This document shows, one piece after another, positions 1 to 8,949 of a stretch of DNA of 64,000 bases. Location of the stretch: assembly GCA_963793105.1 (NCBI GenBank), contig CAWBZB010000004.1, forward strand, positions 992,001 through 1,056,000, in the 5' to 3' direction. The notes beneath the pieces are model-generated. The model saw nothing but the letters and a program-made list of their open reading frames with translations. It ran no database searches and had not been told where the DNA came from. Source of the stretch: UBA10649 sp963793105. Lineage in GTDB: Bacteria; Actinomycetota; Actinomycetes; S36-B12. How positions within the stretch are numbered: position 1 is the stretch's first letter; each line of letters begins with the position of its first letter. Position numbers and translations under genes: made by a program.

Positions 1-1338
1 CAGGGCGGCCAGCAGCCCGGTCAGGACGTCGCCGGAGCCTGCCGTCCCGAGGTCGGCGGTGCCCTCGGCATCGAGGTAGCCCATGCCGTCCGGCCCCGCG
101 ATCACGGTGCCCGGCCCCTTGAGAACGACGACCGCGCCGAGCTCGGCCGCTGCCGCGAGCGCCTCCGCCAGCCTCCCGGCCGGCCCGCCGAGCAGTCCCG
201 GTCGAAGGGCCTCGAACTCCCCGTCGTGCGGAGTCAGCACCGTGGCCAAGCCGGCTGAGTGTCGCTCGGCGATCCGGTCGCGGACGTCGGCCGACGACGC
301 GACCACGCGGACGGCCCCGGCGTCGAGGACGACCGGCACGTCGGCCTCGAGCACCGCGAGGACCGTGATCTCGTCGACGTGGTCCCCCGGGAAGCCCGAC
401 CCGCAGCCCCAGGCGGTCACGCGACGCTGCTCCGCCGGCGGCGATCCGTCCACCACGGTGTCGGGGAAGTGCCCGACCACCGAGGCCGCGGTCCCGTCGG
501 CACGATCGAGGTACCGGACCATGCCGACGTTGCCGTGGCGGGCGCCCGCCGTCACCAGCAGCGCAGCCCCGGGGTACGGCTGCGAGCCCGCCGCTACGCC
601 GACCACCCCGCGTCGATACTTGTAGGAGTCCTCCGCGGGTTCCTCGACCCATACCGCTGCGTCGAGCGCCTCCATCACGCGCGCCGCGGGAGGATCGGTG
701 AAATCGAGCCCGATGTCGACGACCTGGATCGCTCCGGCGTGGAATCGCCCCGGGGCGAGCACGAGCCCCGGCTTGAGGGCGCCGAAGGTGACGGTGACGT
801 CGGCGACGACGGCTCGGCCGGAGACCACGCCAGTGTCGGCGTCCACCCCGCTGGGCACGTCGACCGCCACCACGACCGCCTCGGCCGCCGACACCAGGTC
901 GACCAGGCCGGCTGCGTCCGCACGCAGGCCGCCGGAGCCCCCGATGCCGAGGATCCCGTCCACGACCAGGTCCGCAGCCGCTGTGACCGAGACCAGGTCG
1001 GCGTCGGCCGGATCCCACCGATGGACCCGCCCCCCGGCACGCAGGAGGGCGCGGCGGCCCCCCTCGTGCGAACGATCGGCCAGGAGCAGCGCATCGACGC
1101 GGCACCCGCGTTCGGCGAGCATCGCGCCCGCCCACAGTGCGTCACCGCCGTTGTTGCCCGACCCGACCAGCAGCACGACTCGGGCGCCCACGGCGCCGCC
1201 CCGCAACTCGATCAGCAGGCGGGCGCATGAGACGGCGAGCCCGCGCGCTGCGCGCTGCATGAGGGCACCCTCGGCGACGGCAGCGAACGCCGCCTCCTCG
1301 GCGGCTCGCACGCGCGCGACGGTGTGGACGGGCAGCAT
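1..1338 (-). CDS. nnr: Bifunctional NAD(P)H-hydrate epimerase / ADP-dependent dehydratase, partial (C-terminus beyond window)
   Basis: This enzyme repairs hydrated NADH and NADPH: an N-terminal YjeF_N epimerase domain interconverts the hydrate isomers and a C-terminal ribokinase-like domain dehydrates them using ADP. The minus frame stays open from the ATG at 1338 to the window edge (446 codons). The epimerase part has a GSGNNGGDALWAG motif near residue 60. The dehydratase part has LTPHDGE (about positions 220-240) and a GTAGSGDVLTG anion-hole motif close to position 1. The ATG overlaps the acpS stop as TGATG, which supports this start and translational coupling. Only the last part of the dehydratase domain lies outside the window. 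Confidence 0.93.
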   Translation of the reverse strand, partial: MLPVHTVARVRAAEEAAFAAVAEGALMQRAARGLAVSCARLLIELRGGAVGARVVLLVGSGNNGGDALWAGAMLAERGCRVDALLLADRSHEGGRRALLRAGGRVHRWDPADADLVSVTAAADLVVDGILGIGGSGGLRADAAGLVDLVSAAEAVVVAVDVPSGVDADTGVVSGRAVVADVTVTFGALKPGLVLAPGRFHAGAIQVVDIGLDFTDPPAARVMEALDAAVWVEEPAEDSYKYRRGVVGVAAGSQPYPGAALLVTAGARHGNVGMVRYLDRADGTAASVVGHFPDTVVDGSPPAEQRRVTAWGCGSGFPGDHVDEITVLAVLEADVPVVLDAGAVRVVASSADVRDRIAERHSAGLATVLTPHDGEFEALRPGLLGGPAGRLAEALAAAAELGAVVVLKGPGTVIAGPDGMGYLDAEGTADLGTAGSGDVLTGLLAAL

Positions 1339-1703
1339 CAGGGGACGATCGTCCGGGACGCGACGACGAAGGCGACAGCCATGTGTCCATCATGGCTGAG
1401 GGAGATCCGCCAGTAGTCGATGCCCTGCGCCCGCGCGGCGTCGGCGACCGTGCCCGTCAGCTCCAGCCGAGGATCACCGTGATGCCCGTTCAGCACCTGG
1501 CAGTCATGCCACTCCAGGCCGCGGTTGTCGACGAGGACCTTCGCCACCGCCTCCTTCGCCGCCCAGCGCGCGGCGAGCGAGACCGCTCGGCCGCCCGAGA
1601 GCTCCCGCTCCAGGGGCGTGAAGACCCTCGCCGCGATCCCCGGGGTGCGCTCGAGCACAGCGGCGAAGCGCCTCGTGTCCACCAGGTCCACGCCGATGCC
1701 CAC
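1338..1703 (-). CDS. acpS: Holo-[acyl-carrier-protein] synthase
   Basis: AcpS transfers 4'-phosphopantetheine from CoA to the serine of apo-ACP, activating fatty-acid synthesis in the cytoplasm. The 121-residue product has the family length. It begins with GIGVDLVD (Asp6 as a metal ligand), has RWAAKEAVAK around residues 46-55 (Glu51 as the second metal ligand) and ends with an SLSHDGHMAVAFV strand. The start codon is GTG with no strong Shine-Dalgarno. It lies 30 bp downstream of glmS and overlaps nnr by one base, so glmS-acpS-nnr probably form one transcript. Confidence 0.95.
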   Translation of the reverse strand: MGIGVDLVDTRRFAAVLERTPGIAARVFTPLERELSGGRAVSLAARWAAKEAVAKVLVDNRGLEWHDCQVLNGHHGDPRLELTGTVADAARAQGIDYWRISLSHDGHMAVAFVVASRTIVP

Positions 1704-1733
1704 GACCGAGGTCGGCAGGTCAGGAAACAGGGT

Positions 1734-3584
1734 CTACTCCACCGTCACGGACTTCGCCAGGTTCCGGGGCTGGTCCACGTCGTGCCCCTTGGCCGTCGCC
1801 AGCTCACAGGCGAAGACCTGCAGGGGCACCGTCGCGACCAGCGGCTGCATGAGGGTCGGTACGGCCGGGATCCGCACGACGTGGTCCGCGTATCGGCTGA
1901 TCACCTCGTCCCCCTCCTCCGCGATCGCGATCACGACCGCGCCGCGAGCACGGACCTCCTGGATGTTGGAGATGATCTTGTCATGCAGGACCGCCCGCCC
2001 GCGGGGGGACGGGACGATGACGATGACGGGGACGCCGTCCTCGATCAGCGCGATGGGACCGTGCTTGAGCTCACCGGCCGCGAAGCCCTCCGCGTGCATG
2101 TACGCGAGCTCCTTCAGCTTCAGCGCGCCCTCGAGCGCAACGGGGAAGCCCACATGGCGCCCGAGGAAGAGCACCGACGGGGAGTGCGCGAACTCGCGTG
2201 CCAGTGCTCGGACGCCCTCCGTGGTGTCCAGTACGAGGTCCACCTTGCGGGGCATGTCGTCGAGCTCGGCGAGGATGCCGCGAATCTCGTCCTCGAACAT
2301 CGTCGCGCGCGCCTGGGCGAGGAAGAGACCGACGAGGTAGGCCGCGATGATCTGCGTCAGGAACGCCTTGGTGGAGGCGACCGCGATCTCCGGCCCCGCG
2401 TACGTGTAGAGCACGGCATCGGACTCACGCGGGATGGTGGATCCGACGGTGTTGCATATCGCGAGCGTCCGGGCTCCCTGTGCTTTCGCATGGCGAAGCG
2501 CCATGAGGGTGTCCATGGTCTCCCCCGACTGGGAGATCGCGATGACGAGGCTGTCAGGGCCGACGATCGGATCCCGGTAGCGGAACTCGCTGGCGAGCTC
2601 GACCTCGACCGGCAGCCGCGTCCAGTGCTCGATCGCGTACTTGGCCACCATTCCGGCGTGCGCCGCCGTCCCGCAGGCGATCACGACGACCTTGTTGATC
2701 GTGCGGAGGTCGCGCTCGTCCAAGTTCGTCTCGTCGAGCTGGATGCGTGAGCCCTTGGTGATCCGGCCGCGAAGGGAGTCGGCCACCGCCCTGGGCTGCT
2801 CGGCGATCTCCTTGAGCATGAACAGGTCGAAGCCGCCCTTCTCGGCCGCCGACGCATCCCAGTCGACGGTGAACGGCCGCACCTCGACCTCGAGCCCGTC
2901 GAAGTCCGTCACGATGATCGAGTCCGGGCGGATGGAGACGACCTGATCCTGTCCGAGCTCGAGGGCCTCACGCGTGTGGTCGACGAAGGCCGCCACATCG
3001 GATGCCATGAAGTTCTCGCCGATCCCGACGCCGACGACCAGCGGCGAGTTGCGCCGGGCGCCTACCACCAGGTCCGGCTGCTCGCGGTCGATCGCCAGGA
3101 GCGTGAAGGCTCCCTCGAGCCGGCGACAGACCTGCCGCATCGCCTCCGCCAGGTCACCGTCGCACGCCGGCAGCTGGGCTGACAGCAGGTGGGCGGCGAC
3201 CTCGGTATCGGTCTCGGACAGCAGCTGCACGCCGGCCGCCATGAGCTCGTCACGAAGCTCGGCGAAGTTCTCGATGATCCCGTTGTGGATGACGGCGACG
3301 CTGAGGTCCTCGCTCACGTGCGGATGCGCATTGCCGTCGGTCGGGCCGCCGTGGGTCGCCCAGCGCGTGTGGCCGATGCCCGTCGTGGAGTCCGGCATGG
3401 GGTCGGAGCCGAGCAGGGTCTCGAGGTTGGCGAGCTTGCCCGCCTTCTTCCTGATCTCCAGCGCTCCGTCGCTGATCACTGCGACACCGGCGGAGTCGTA
3501 GCCGCGGTACTCGAGCCGGCGCAGGCCGGCCACGACGATCTCCAGAGCCTGCTTCTGACCGACGTATCCCACGATGCCGCACAT
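1734..3584 (-). CDS. glmS: Glutamine--fructose-6-phosphate aminotransferase (isomerizing)
   Basis: GlmS makes glucosamine-6-phosphate from fructose-6-phosphate and glutamine, the first step towards UDP-GlcNAc for peptidoglycan. The start at 3584 is fixed by the MCGIVGYVG N-terminus, where Cys2 must be exposed as the glutaminase nucleophile. A longer open frame to 3869 is rejected for that reason. The product is 616 residues, with an N-terminal class II amidotransferase domain followed by two SIS domains (SQSGETMDT in the first) and the terminal KSVTVE signature. glmM, the next pathway enzyme, lies nearby at 4.6-6.0 kb. A TACTCT box seven bases before the ATG would fit a leaderless mRNA, but no good -35 is visible. 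Confidence 0.97.
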   Translation of the reverse strand: MCGIVGYVGQKQALEIVVAGLRRLEYRGYDSAGVAVISDGALEIRKKAGKLANLETLLGSDPMPDSTTGIGHTRWATHGGPTDGNAHPHVSEDLSVAVIHNGIIENFAELRDELMAAGVQLLSETDTEVAAHLLSAQLPACDGDLAEAMRQVCRRLEGAFTLLAIDREQPDLVVGARRNSPLVVGVGIGENFMASDVAAFVDHTREALELGQDQVVSIRPDSIIVTDFDGLEVEVRPFTVDWDASAAEKGGFDLFMLKEIAEQPRAVADSLRGRITKGSRIQLDETNLDERDLRTINKVVVIACGTAAHAGMVAKYAIEHWTRLPVEVELASEFRYRDPIVGPDSLVIAISQSGETMDTLMALRHAKAQGARTLAICNTVGSTIPRESDAVLYTYAGPEIAVASTKAFLTQIIAAYLVGLFLAQARATMFEDEIRGILAELDDMPRKVDLVLDTTEGVRALAREFAHSPSVLFLGRHVGFPVALEGALKLKELAYMHAEGFAAGELKHGPIALIEDGVPVIVIVPSPRGRAVLHDKIISNIQEVRARGAVVIAIAEEGDEVISRYADHVVRIPAVPTLMQPLVATVPLQVFACELATAKGHDVDQPRNLAKSVTVE

Positions 3585-3657
3585 GAGGGCAAGAGTACGC
3601 GCGCGGGTTCTCGATCCGTTCTCGTAACGCATGCAATCGGCATACGGTGACCACGTG

Positions 3658-4605
3658 ATGACCGTCCGGGTCTGCTGCCCGTCCGAGCTCTCTGAGGCGA
3701 CGGTCGAGCTTCTGCGGGCCCATCCCGCTGCGTCCACCCTCGTCGTCCTCCCGGGCGCCAGCGTGCGACCCCCGGGCGACGTGATCGAGGCCGAACTCCC
3801 GCGAGACGCGGTCGACGAGGTCGTCCGCGCGCTCATGGACATCGGGGTCCACGAGGAGGGCCTGATCATGCTGCTGCCCGTCGAGACGTGGATCTCACGA
3901 CCGGGCCTGCAGGCCGAGCTCGATGCGCCCGTCGCGGATGCCGACAGCGTGGTGTGGCCGGACGTGATCGAGCGGGCCTACGAGGAGTCGGCCTTCACCT
4001 GGACCTTCATGACCTTCATGGTCCTGGCGACCCTGCTCGCCGCGATCGCGGTCGCCACGGACTCCGTGATCCTGATCATCGGCGCCATGGTGCTCGGCCC
4101 CGAGTTCGTCCCCATCACCGCCCTCGGGCTCTCCATCGTCCGGCGTCGCCCGTACCTGTTCCGACGGGCCTTGCGCACCCTGCTCCTCGGTTTCGGGATC
4201 GCGATCCTCGCCGTCATGGCGCTGGCGGTACTGGCCCGCGCTGCCGGGATCATCGACGTGGCCGACCTGATGCCCGAGAACCGGGTCGGCACGGCCTTCA
4301 TCTACTCCCCGAACGCGTGGAGCCTCACCATCGCCCTCATCGCCGGGGCGGCCGGGGTGATCGCCCTGACGTCGGACAAGTCGAGCACCCTCGTCGGCGT
4401 GTTCATCTCCGTCACCACCATTCCCGCCGCCGGCAACATCGCGGTCGCCGCCGCCTTCGGGCTCTGGAGCGAGATGTGGGGCAGCTCGCTCACCCTCGTC
4501 GTCAATGTGACCGGGATGGCACTGGCCGGTTGGGCGACACTGGCGATCCGGGACCGCGCACACGGTCGGAACCGATCAGCCGACACGAGCAGAACGACGA
4601 CGTAG
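3658..4605 (+). CDS. DUF389 family integral membrane protein
   Basis: This protein of about 315 residues has a soluble N-terminal domain (residues 1-110) followed by six or so hydrophobic segments. The segment with SVILIIGAMVLGPEFVPITALGLSIV carries the conserved small-residue/Pro pattern of DUF389 (TIGR00341). The function of the family is unknown; it is often annotated as a hydrophobic domain protein. The start could be GTG at 3655 or ATG at 3658; neither has a clear ribosome-binding site, so the mRNA may be leaderless. It is the only plus-strand gene in the first 31 kb, divergent from glmS and convergent with glmM, with 16 bp between stop codons. Confidence 0.85.
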   Translation: MTVRVCCPSELSEATVELLRAHPAASTLVVLPGASVRPPGDVIEAELPRDAVDEVVRALMDIGVHEEGLIMLLPVETWISRPGLQAELDAPVADADSVVWPDVIERAYEESAFTWTFMTFMVLATLLAAIAVATDSVILIIGAMVLGPEFVPITALGLSIVRRRPYLFRRALRTLLLGFGIAILAVMALAVLARAAGIIDVADLMPENRVGTAFIYSPNAWSLTIALIAGAAGVIALTSDKSSTLVGVFISVTTIPAAGNIAVAAAFGLWSEMWGSSLTLVVNVTGMALAGWATLAIRDRAHGRNRSADTSRTTT

Positions 4606-4621
4606 GCGGGGTTGCCGCCGG

Positions 4622-6010
4622 TCAGTCGAGGGACAGCTCGGCCCGCACGACGTCGGCGAGGCTGGCGCACACGCGCTCCGCCTGTTCTGCGGTCTCCGCC
4701 TCGACCATCACGCGGATGACCGGCTCGGTGCCCGAGACCCGCAGCAGCACCCGCCCGGTGTCACCGAGCTCGAGACGTGCGTCGGCAACGGCCGCCATGA
4801 CGGCCTCCGACGACTCCAGCCCGCCCTTGTCGACCCCGGTCACGTTGACCAGCACCTGCGGCAGCTTCGCCACCTGGGCGGCCAGCTCACTGAGCGAGCG
4901 ACCAGTCGCCGCGACCACGGACAGCAGGTGCAACGCGGTCAGCAGTCCGTCGCCCGTCGTGGCGTGCTCCGACATGATGACGTGCCCGCTCTGCTCGCCG
5001 CCGAGGACGAAGCCCTCCGCGCGCATGGCCTCCAGCACATAGCGATCGCCGACGTTCGTCTCCACCACCGCGATCCCTGCATCGGCCATCGCGATGCGGA
5101 AGCCCAGGTTGGCCATGACGGTCGACACGACGGTGCTGGCCACCAGCGCGCCGGAGGTGTTCATGCTCGACGCCAGGATGGCCAGGATGTGGTCGCCGTC
5201 GACGATCTGCCCCTGCCCGTCCACGGCAAGGCAACGGTCGGCATCCCCGTCGTGGGCGATGCCCGCGTCCGCCCCGTGCTCGAGCACGGCGGCGACGAGG
5301 TCGCCCATGTGCGTGCTGCCGCAACCGTCGTTGATGTTCCACCCGTCCGGACTGGCATGGATCGGGATGACGGTGGCCCCGGCCGACTCGTACAGGCCGG
5401 GAGCGAGCGCCGACGCGGCCCCGTTGGCGCAGTCGACCACCACCGTGAGTCCGTCGAGCGCATGCGGCAGGGTGCTCAGCAGGTGACGCTCGTACAGGCG
5501 AACGGCATCCGGGTCCGCGAGAACCCGCCCCACGGCGGCCCCGACCGGACGATCCCAGGGCTCACGCAGACGACGCTCGATCGCGTCCTCGATGGCGTCG
5601 TCGAGCTTGTGCCCGCCGCGCGAGAAGAACTTGATGCCGTTGTCCGGCATCGGATTGTGCGATGCGCTGAGCATGACGCCGAGATCGGCCCCCAGCGCCT
5701 CGGTCAGGAAGGCCACAGCCGGAGTCGGCTGCACTCCCACCGTGGTGACATCCACGCCCGCGCTCGCCAGCCCCGCGACCACCGCCGCCTCGAGGAACTC
5801 ACCGCTCGCACGGGGATCCCGTCCGACCACGGCGGAGGGGCGGTGACCCTCGAACGCGCCCGTGTCACCGAGCACGTGCGCGGCCGCGACGGCGAGGTCG
5901 AGTGCGAGCTCAGCCGTGACGTCCCGGTTGGCCAGGCCCCGGACACCGTCGGTGCCGAAGAGCCTGCCCTGTGCTGACTGGCCGCCTGCTGCGGGGCTCG
6001 CTTCGCTCAC
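4622..6010 (-). CDS. glmM: Phosphoglucosamine mutase
   Basis: GlmM converts glucosamine-6-phosphate to glucosamine-1-phosphate for UDP-GlcNAc synthesis. The family core starts at RLFGTDGVRG, followed by the phosphoserine loop SASHNPMPDNG and the metal loop DGDADR; about 447 residues follow the core start, the usual size. The start is unusual: no ATG precedes the core in frame. The nearest in-frame starts are GTG codons inside a 57-bp direct repeat (6010, or 6067 in the second copy) and a TTG at 6085. GTG at 6010 gives 462 residues with a non-homologous leader of about 15. A GGAG abuts that GTG, too close for normal spacing, so the start is uncertain. Confidence 0.93.
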   Translation of the reverse strand: MSEASPAAGGQSAQGRLFGTDGVRGLANRDVTAELALDLAVAAAHVLGDTGAFEGHRPSAVVGRDPRASGEFLEAAVVAGLASAGVDVTTVGVQPTPAVAFLTEALGADLGVMLSASHNPMPDNGIKFFSRGGHKLDDAIEDAIERRLREPWDRPVGAAVGRVLADPDAVRLYERHLLSTLPHALDGLTVVVDCANGAASALAPGLYESAGATVIPIHASPDGWNINDGCGSTHMGDLVAAVLEHGADAGIAHDGDADRCLAVDGQGQIVDGDHILAILASSMNTSGALVASTVVSTVMANLGFRIAMADAGIAVVETNVGDRYVLEAMRAEGFVLGGEQSGHVIMSEHATTGDGLLTALHLLSVVAATGRSLSELAAQVAKLPQVLVNVTGVDKGGLESSEAVMAAVADARLELGDTGRVLLRVSGTEPVIRVMVEAETAEQAERVCASLADVVRAELSLD

Positions 6011-6083
6011 TCCTCGCGACCGGCCCGGTCCTGACTGGCCGCCTGCTCCGGGGCTCGCTTCGCTCACTCCTCGCGACCGGCCC
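5974..6083. repeat. Two tandem copies of a 57-bp intergenic repeat upstream of glmM
   Basis: The unit starting ctgactggccgcctgct begins at 5974 and again at 6031. The two copies match over about 53 bp with one visible substitution, then differ in the last four bases. Each contains the phrase ctcgcttcgctcactcctcg, which in minus orientation reads in frame into glmM and supplies its GTG codons. The period is 19 codons, so both copies keep the frame open. It lies between the rpsI stop and the glmM core and occurs nowhere else in the window. Confidence 0.9.
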
Positions 6084-6089
6084 AATGCA

Positions 6090-6596
6090 CTAGCGCTTGC
6101 TGTACTGGGGAGCCTTGCGGGCCTTCTTGAGCCCGTACTTCTTGCGCTCCTTGGCCCGCGGATCACGGGTGAGGAAGCCGGCCTTCTTCAGCGTCGGGCG
6201 GTTGCCCTCCTCGTCGATCCCGTTCAGGGCGCGCGCGACACCCAGTCGCAGGGCGCCGGCCTGGCCGGAGATGCCGCCGCCGTGGATCCGGGCGATGACG
6301 TCGAACTTGCCCTCGGCACCGAGTGCGGTGAAGGGCTCGTTCACCTCCTGCTGGTGCACCTTGTTCGGGAAGTACGACTCGAGGTCGCGTCCGTTGACCG
6401 TCCACTTGCCGGTGCCGGGCACCAGGCGCACGCGGGCGATGGCCTGCTTGCGGCGTCCGGTGGCTGCGCCGGGCGCGGTCACGATCTCACGTTCGACGAC
6501 CGCGCGGGTGGGCGTCTCGGACGTGTACTCCGAGACGGCCTCCTCCTCGGTGCTGTCGATCTGGGTTTCGTCGATGGTGGCCTCAGACACTGCCAC
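6090..6596 (-). CDS. rpsI: 30S ribosomal protein S9
   Basis: S9 binds the 16S rRNA head, and its C-terminal tail reaches the P-site tRNA. The conserved body runs from GRRKQAIARVRLVPG to the invariant C-terminus ending SKR. A GTG at 6596 has GAGAGGA about five bases upstream and is preferred to the longer ATG at 6617; the product is then 168 residues. The first 40 residues are an acidic Glu/Ser/Thr-rich extension absent from shorter S9 proteins. The gene follows rplM by 27 bp, the usual L13-S9 operon. Confidence 0.96.
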   Translation of the reverse strand: MAVSEATIDETQIDSTEEEAVSEYTSETPTRAVVEREIVTAPGAATGRRKQAIARVRLVPGTGKWTVNGRDLESYFPNKVHQQEVNEPFTALGAEGKFDVIARIHGGGISGQAGALRLGVARALNGIDEEGNRPTLKKAGFLTRDPRAKERKKYGLKKARKAPQYSKR

Positions 6597-6623
6597 GGAT
6601 CCTCTCGTTGACGCCATGCCGCG

Positions 6624-7067
6624 CTACTGCGCGACCTGGGTGATCTGGAACGGCTGCGGCTGCTGCGCAGCGTGGGGGTGCTCCGAGCCGGCGTACACCT
6701 TCAGCTTCTTCAGCTGCTGCCGACCGAGCTTGTTGTGCGGGAGCATGCCCCTGACCGCCTTCTCGACGGCGCGGCGCGGATTGGACTCCAGCAGTTCGCT
6801 GTAGGACGTGGCCCGCAGGCCGCCGGGCTGGCCGGAGTGCCGGTAGTCCATCTTCTGCTGCTTCTTGGCTCCGGTGAGCGCGACCTTCTCAGCGTTGATC
6901 ACGATGACGAAGTCGCCCATGTCGAGGTGCGGGGCGAAGTTCGTCTTGTGCTTGCCACGCAGCAGGGTCGCAACGTGGGTGGCCAGACGACCGAGGACGA
7001 CGTCGGACGCGTCGATGACATGCCAGACGGGAACGTTGTCGCTCGGCTTGGGACTATGGGTGCGCAC
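6624..7067 (-). CDS. rplM: 50S ribosomal protein L13
   Basis: L13 is an early-assembling 23S rRNA-binding protein. The start at the GTG at 7067 gives an N-terminus of (M)RTHSPKPSD, as in other actinobacterial L13, and 147 residues, the family size; the longer frame from 7121 has a non-homologous leader. Signature stretches are WHVIDASDVVLGRLA and VRGMLPHNKLGRQ. A modest GCAGGG lies just upstream as ribosome-binding site. It is first in the rplM-rpsI pair. Confidence 0.96.
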   Translation of the reverse strand: MRTHSPKPSDNVPVWHVIDASDVVLGRLATHVATLLRGKHKTNFAPHLDMGDFVIVINAEKVALTGAKKQQKMDYRHSGQPGGLRATSYSELLESNPRRAVEKAVRGMLPHNKLGRQQLKKLKVYAGSEHPHAAQQPQPFQITQVAQ

Positions 7068-7275
7068 GGGACCCTGCTTTCGCTCGTCGGAACTGGACTC
7101 TGCACATGCCATCACTGGCATGCCGTACTAGGAGCCATCCCTGACTCCTAGGCCAAGCCGGGTCTCGGGAGCATCCGGGGGAAGCACCGAGGCGGCCACA
7201 GCAGCGCCCCAGACTACCGGTGCGCTGGCGACGCATCCAAATCGGCCCCGCGGGGGAAGGAGTTCACGAGGGCGA
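7068..7275 (-). other. Intergenic region / possible rplM leader with small hairpins
   Basis: This 208-bp gap precedes rplM. It holds a perfect 7-bp inverted repeat (ctaggag at 7128-7134, ctcctag at 7145-7151) and, nearer the gene, a short TGCCA-GTGA-TGGCA hairpin. These could form a 5' leader structure for rplM-rpsI or terminate the upstream ABC-F gene. No convincing -35/-10 pair was found. The regulatory role is inference only. Confidence 0.3.
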
Positions 7276-8949
7276 TCACCACGCCTCCCACACCGGCCCC
7301 GGTGTCTCCTCGACGGCGCCGTCGGCCCGGAAGACCCAGAACCGGTCGAACCCCCGGGTGAACCAGCGATCATGCGTGACCGCGACGACGGTGCCCTCGA
7401 AGCCGCTGAGCCCGGCCTCCAGCGCCTCCGCGCTGGCCAGGTCGAGGTTGTCCGTCGGCTCGTCCAGCAGCAGCATCGTGGCCCCACCGAGCTCGAGGAG
7501 CAGGATCTGGAACCGCGCCTGCTGGCCGCCCGAGAGCGTGTCGAAGTCCTGTTCTGCGGCCGATGCGAGCTCGTACCGGTCCAGCACCCGCGACGCCTGC
7601 TCACGAGGCAGGCCGGCGCGCCGGGCGTCCCCGCGGTGGAGGACCTCAAGCAGCGTCCGACCGGAGAGATCGGGACGCACGTGCGTCTGCGCGAACCAGC
7701 CCGGACGGACTCGTGCGCCCAGCCGGGCCTGGCCCGTGTGGGTCACCGAGGCGATGGCGACGTCCCCCACCGGCTGGTGCTCGATGTCCGGGTCGCTGCC
7801 CCCGAGGGCGAGCAGCCGCAAGAGGTGTGACTTCCCCGAGCCGTTGGCGCCGAGGACGGCGAGCCGCTCCCCGAACCAGATCTCGCCGTCGAACGGCTTG
7901 GTGAGGCCGGTGAGCTCGAGCCCCGTGCAGACCACCGCCCGCTTGGCTGTGCGTCCACCCGTGAGTCGCATGCGCACCCGCTGCTCCCTCGGCACGGCGA
8001 TGGGCGGCCCAGCCTCCTCGAACTTGCGCAGCCTGGTCTGGGCCGCCTGGTACCGCGAGGCCATGCCGTCGTTGTACTTCGCCTTCACCTTCAGGGACTG
8101 GACGAGCTCCCGGAGCTTCACGTGCTCCTCGTCCCAGCGGCGTCGCAGTTCCTCCAGGCGCGAGAACCGATCGGTCCGGGCCTCGTGGAAGGACTCGAAC
8201 CCTCCGCCGTGGACCCACACCGTGTTCCCCGCGGCTCCGAGCTCCACGGCGACGATGTGGCTCGCGCACTGGTTCAGCAGCTCGCGATCATGGCTGATGA
8301 GCAGCACGGTCTTCGAGGTCTCCCGCAGTTCGCGCTCCAACCACGTCTTGCCCGGCACGTCGAGGTAGTTGTCGGGCTCATCGAGCAGCAGGATGTCGGC
8401 GGCGCCGCGGAGCAGCAGTTCCAGGACCAGCCGCTTCTGCTCGCCCCCGGAGAGCGTGGACACCGGGCGCCAGCGAATCCGCTCGTACGGCTCGCCCATC
8501 GCGGCCATCGTCACGACATCGAAGAGCACCTCCGAGTCGTAGCCACCGGCATCGGCGTAGTCGGCGATCGCGTGCGCGTAGTGCATCTGCGTGGGCTCGT
8601 CGTCGCGGTCCATCAGCGCGAGCTCGGCGTCATCCAGCTCCTTCGCCGCACGCCTGAGGTCCTCGGGGCTCACGCCCAGCAGCAGGTCGCGCACGGTCCC
8701 CTCGGACATCTGGCCGATGAACTGCCGCATGACGGCGACTGAGCCCGAGCACACGATGGAGCCCTCGTGCGGCTTGATGTCGCCCGCCATCATCCGCATC
8801 AGCGTGGTCTTGCCAGCCCCGTTCGCACCTACCAGGGCGGCAGTCGAACCGTCAGGAACCCGGAACGAGACGTCGTCGAGCAGTACGCGACCGTCCGGCA
8901 GCCCATATGTCACGTGCTGCACGTCGATGTGCCCCACGTCAGCCGCCAT
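7276..8949 (-). CDS. ABC-F family ATP-binding cassette protein
   Basis: This cytoplasmic protein (about 557 residues) has two nucleotide-binding domains and no membrane segments, the ABC-F layout linked to translation. Domain 1 has the Walker A motif GANGAGKTT, signature LSGGEQKR and LLLDEPDNYLD. Domain 2 has GANGSGKSH, LSGGQQARFQ and LLLDEPTDNLD. A charged helical linker of about 80 residues lies between them. The ATG at 8949 overlaps the truA stop by 11 bp and is preferred to the upstream start at 9003. Known family members act on the ribosome E-site or protect from antibiotics; which applies here cannot be told from sequence. Confidence 0.9.
   Translation of the reverse strand: MAADVGHIDVQHVTYGLPDGRVLLDDVSFRVPDGSTAALVGANGAGKTTLMRMMAGDIKPHEGSIVCSGSVAVMRQFIGQMSEGTVRDLLLGVSPEDLRRAAKELDDAELALMDRDDEPTQMHYAHAIADYADAGGYDSEVLFDVVTMAAMGEPYERIRWRPVSTLSGGEQKRLVLELLLRGAADILLLDEPDNYLDVPGKTWLERELRETSKTVLLISHDRELLNQCASHIVAVELGAAGNTVWVHGGGFESFHEARTDRFSRLEELRRRWDEEHVKLRELVQSLKVKAKYNDGMASRYQAAQTRLRKFEEAGPPIAVPREQRVRMRLTGGRTAKRAVVCTGLELTGLTKPFDGEIWFGERLAVLGANGSGKSHLLRLLALGGSDPDIEHQPVGDVAIASVTHTGQARLGARVRPGWFAQTHVRPDLSGRTLLEVLHRGDARRAGLPREQASRVLDRYELASAAEQDFDTLSGGQQARFQILLLELGGATMLLLDEPTDNLDLASAEALEAGLSGFEGTVVAVTHDRWFTRGFDRFWVFRADGAVEETPGPVWEAW

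Noticed and set aside
3585..3869. An N-terminal extension of glmS
   Set aside because: Cys must directly follow the initiator Met to act as nucleophile, so the start is at 3584.
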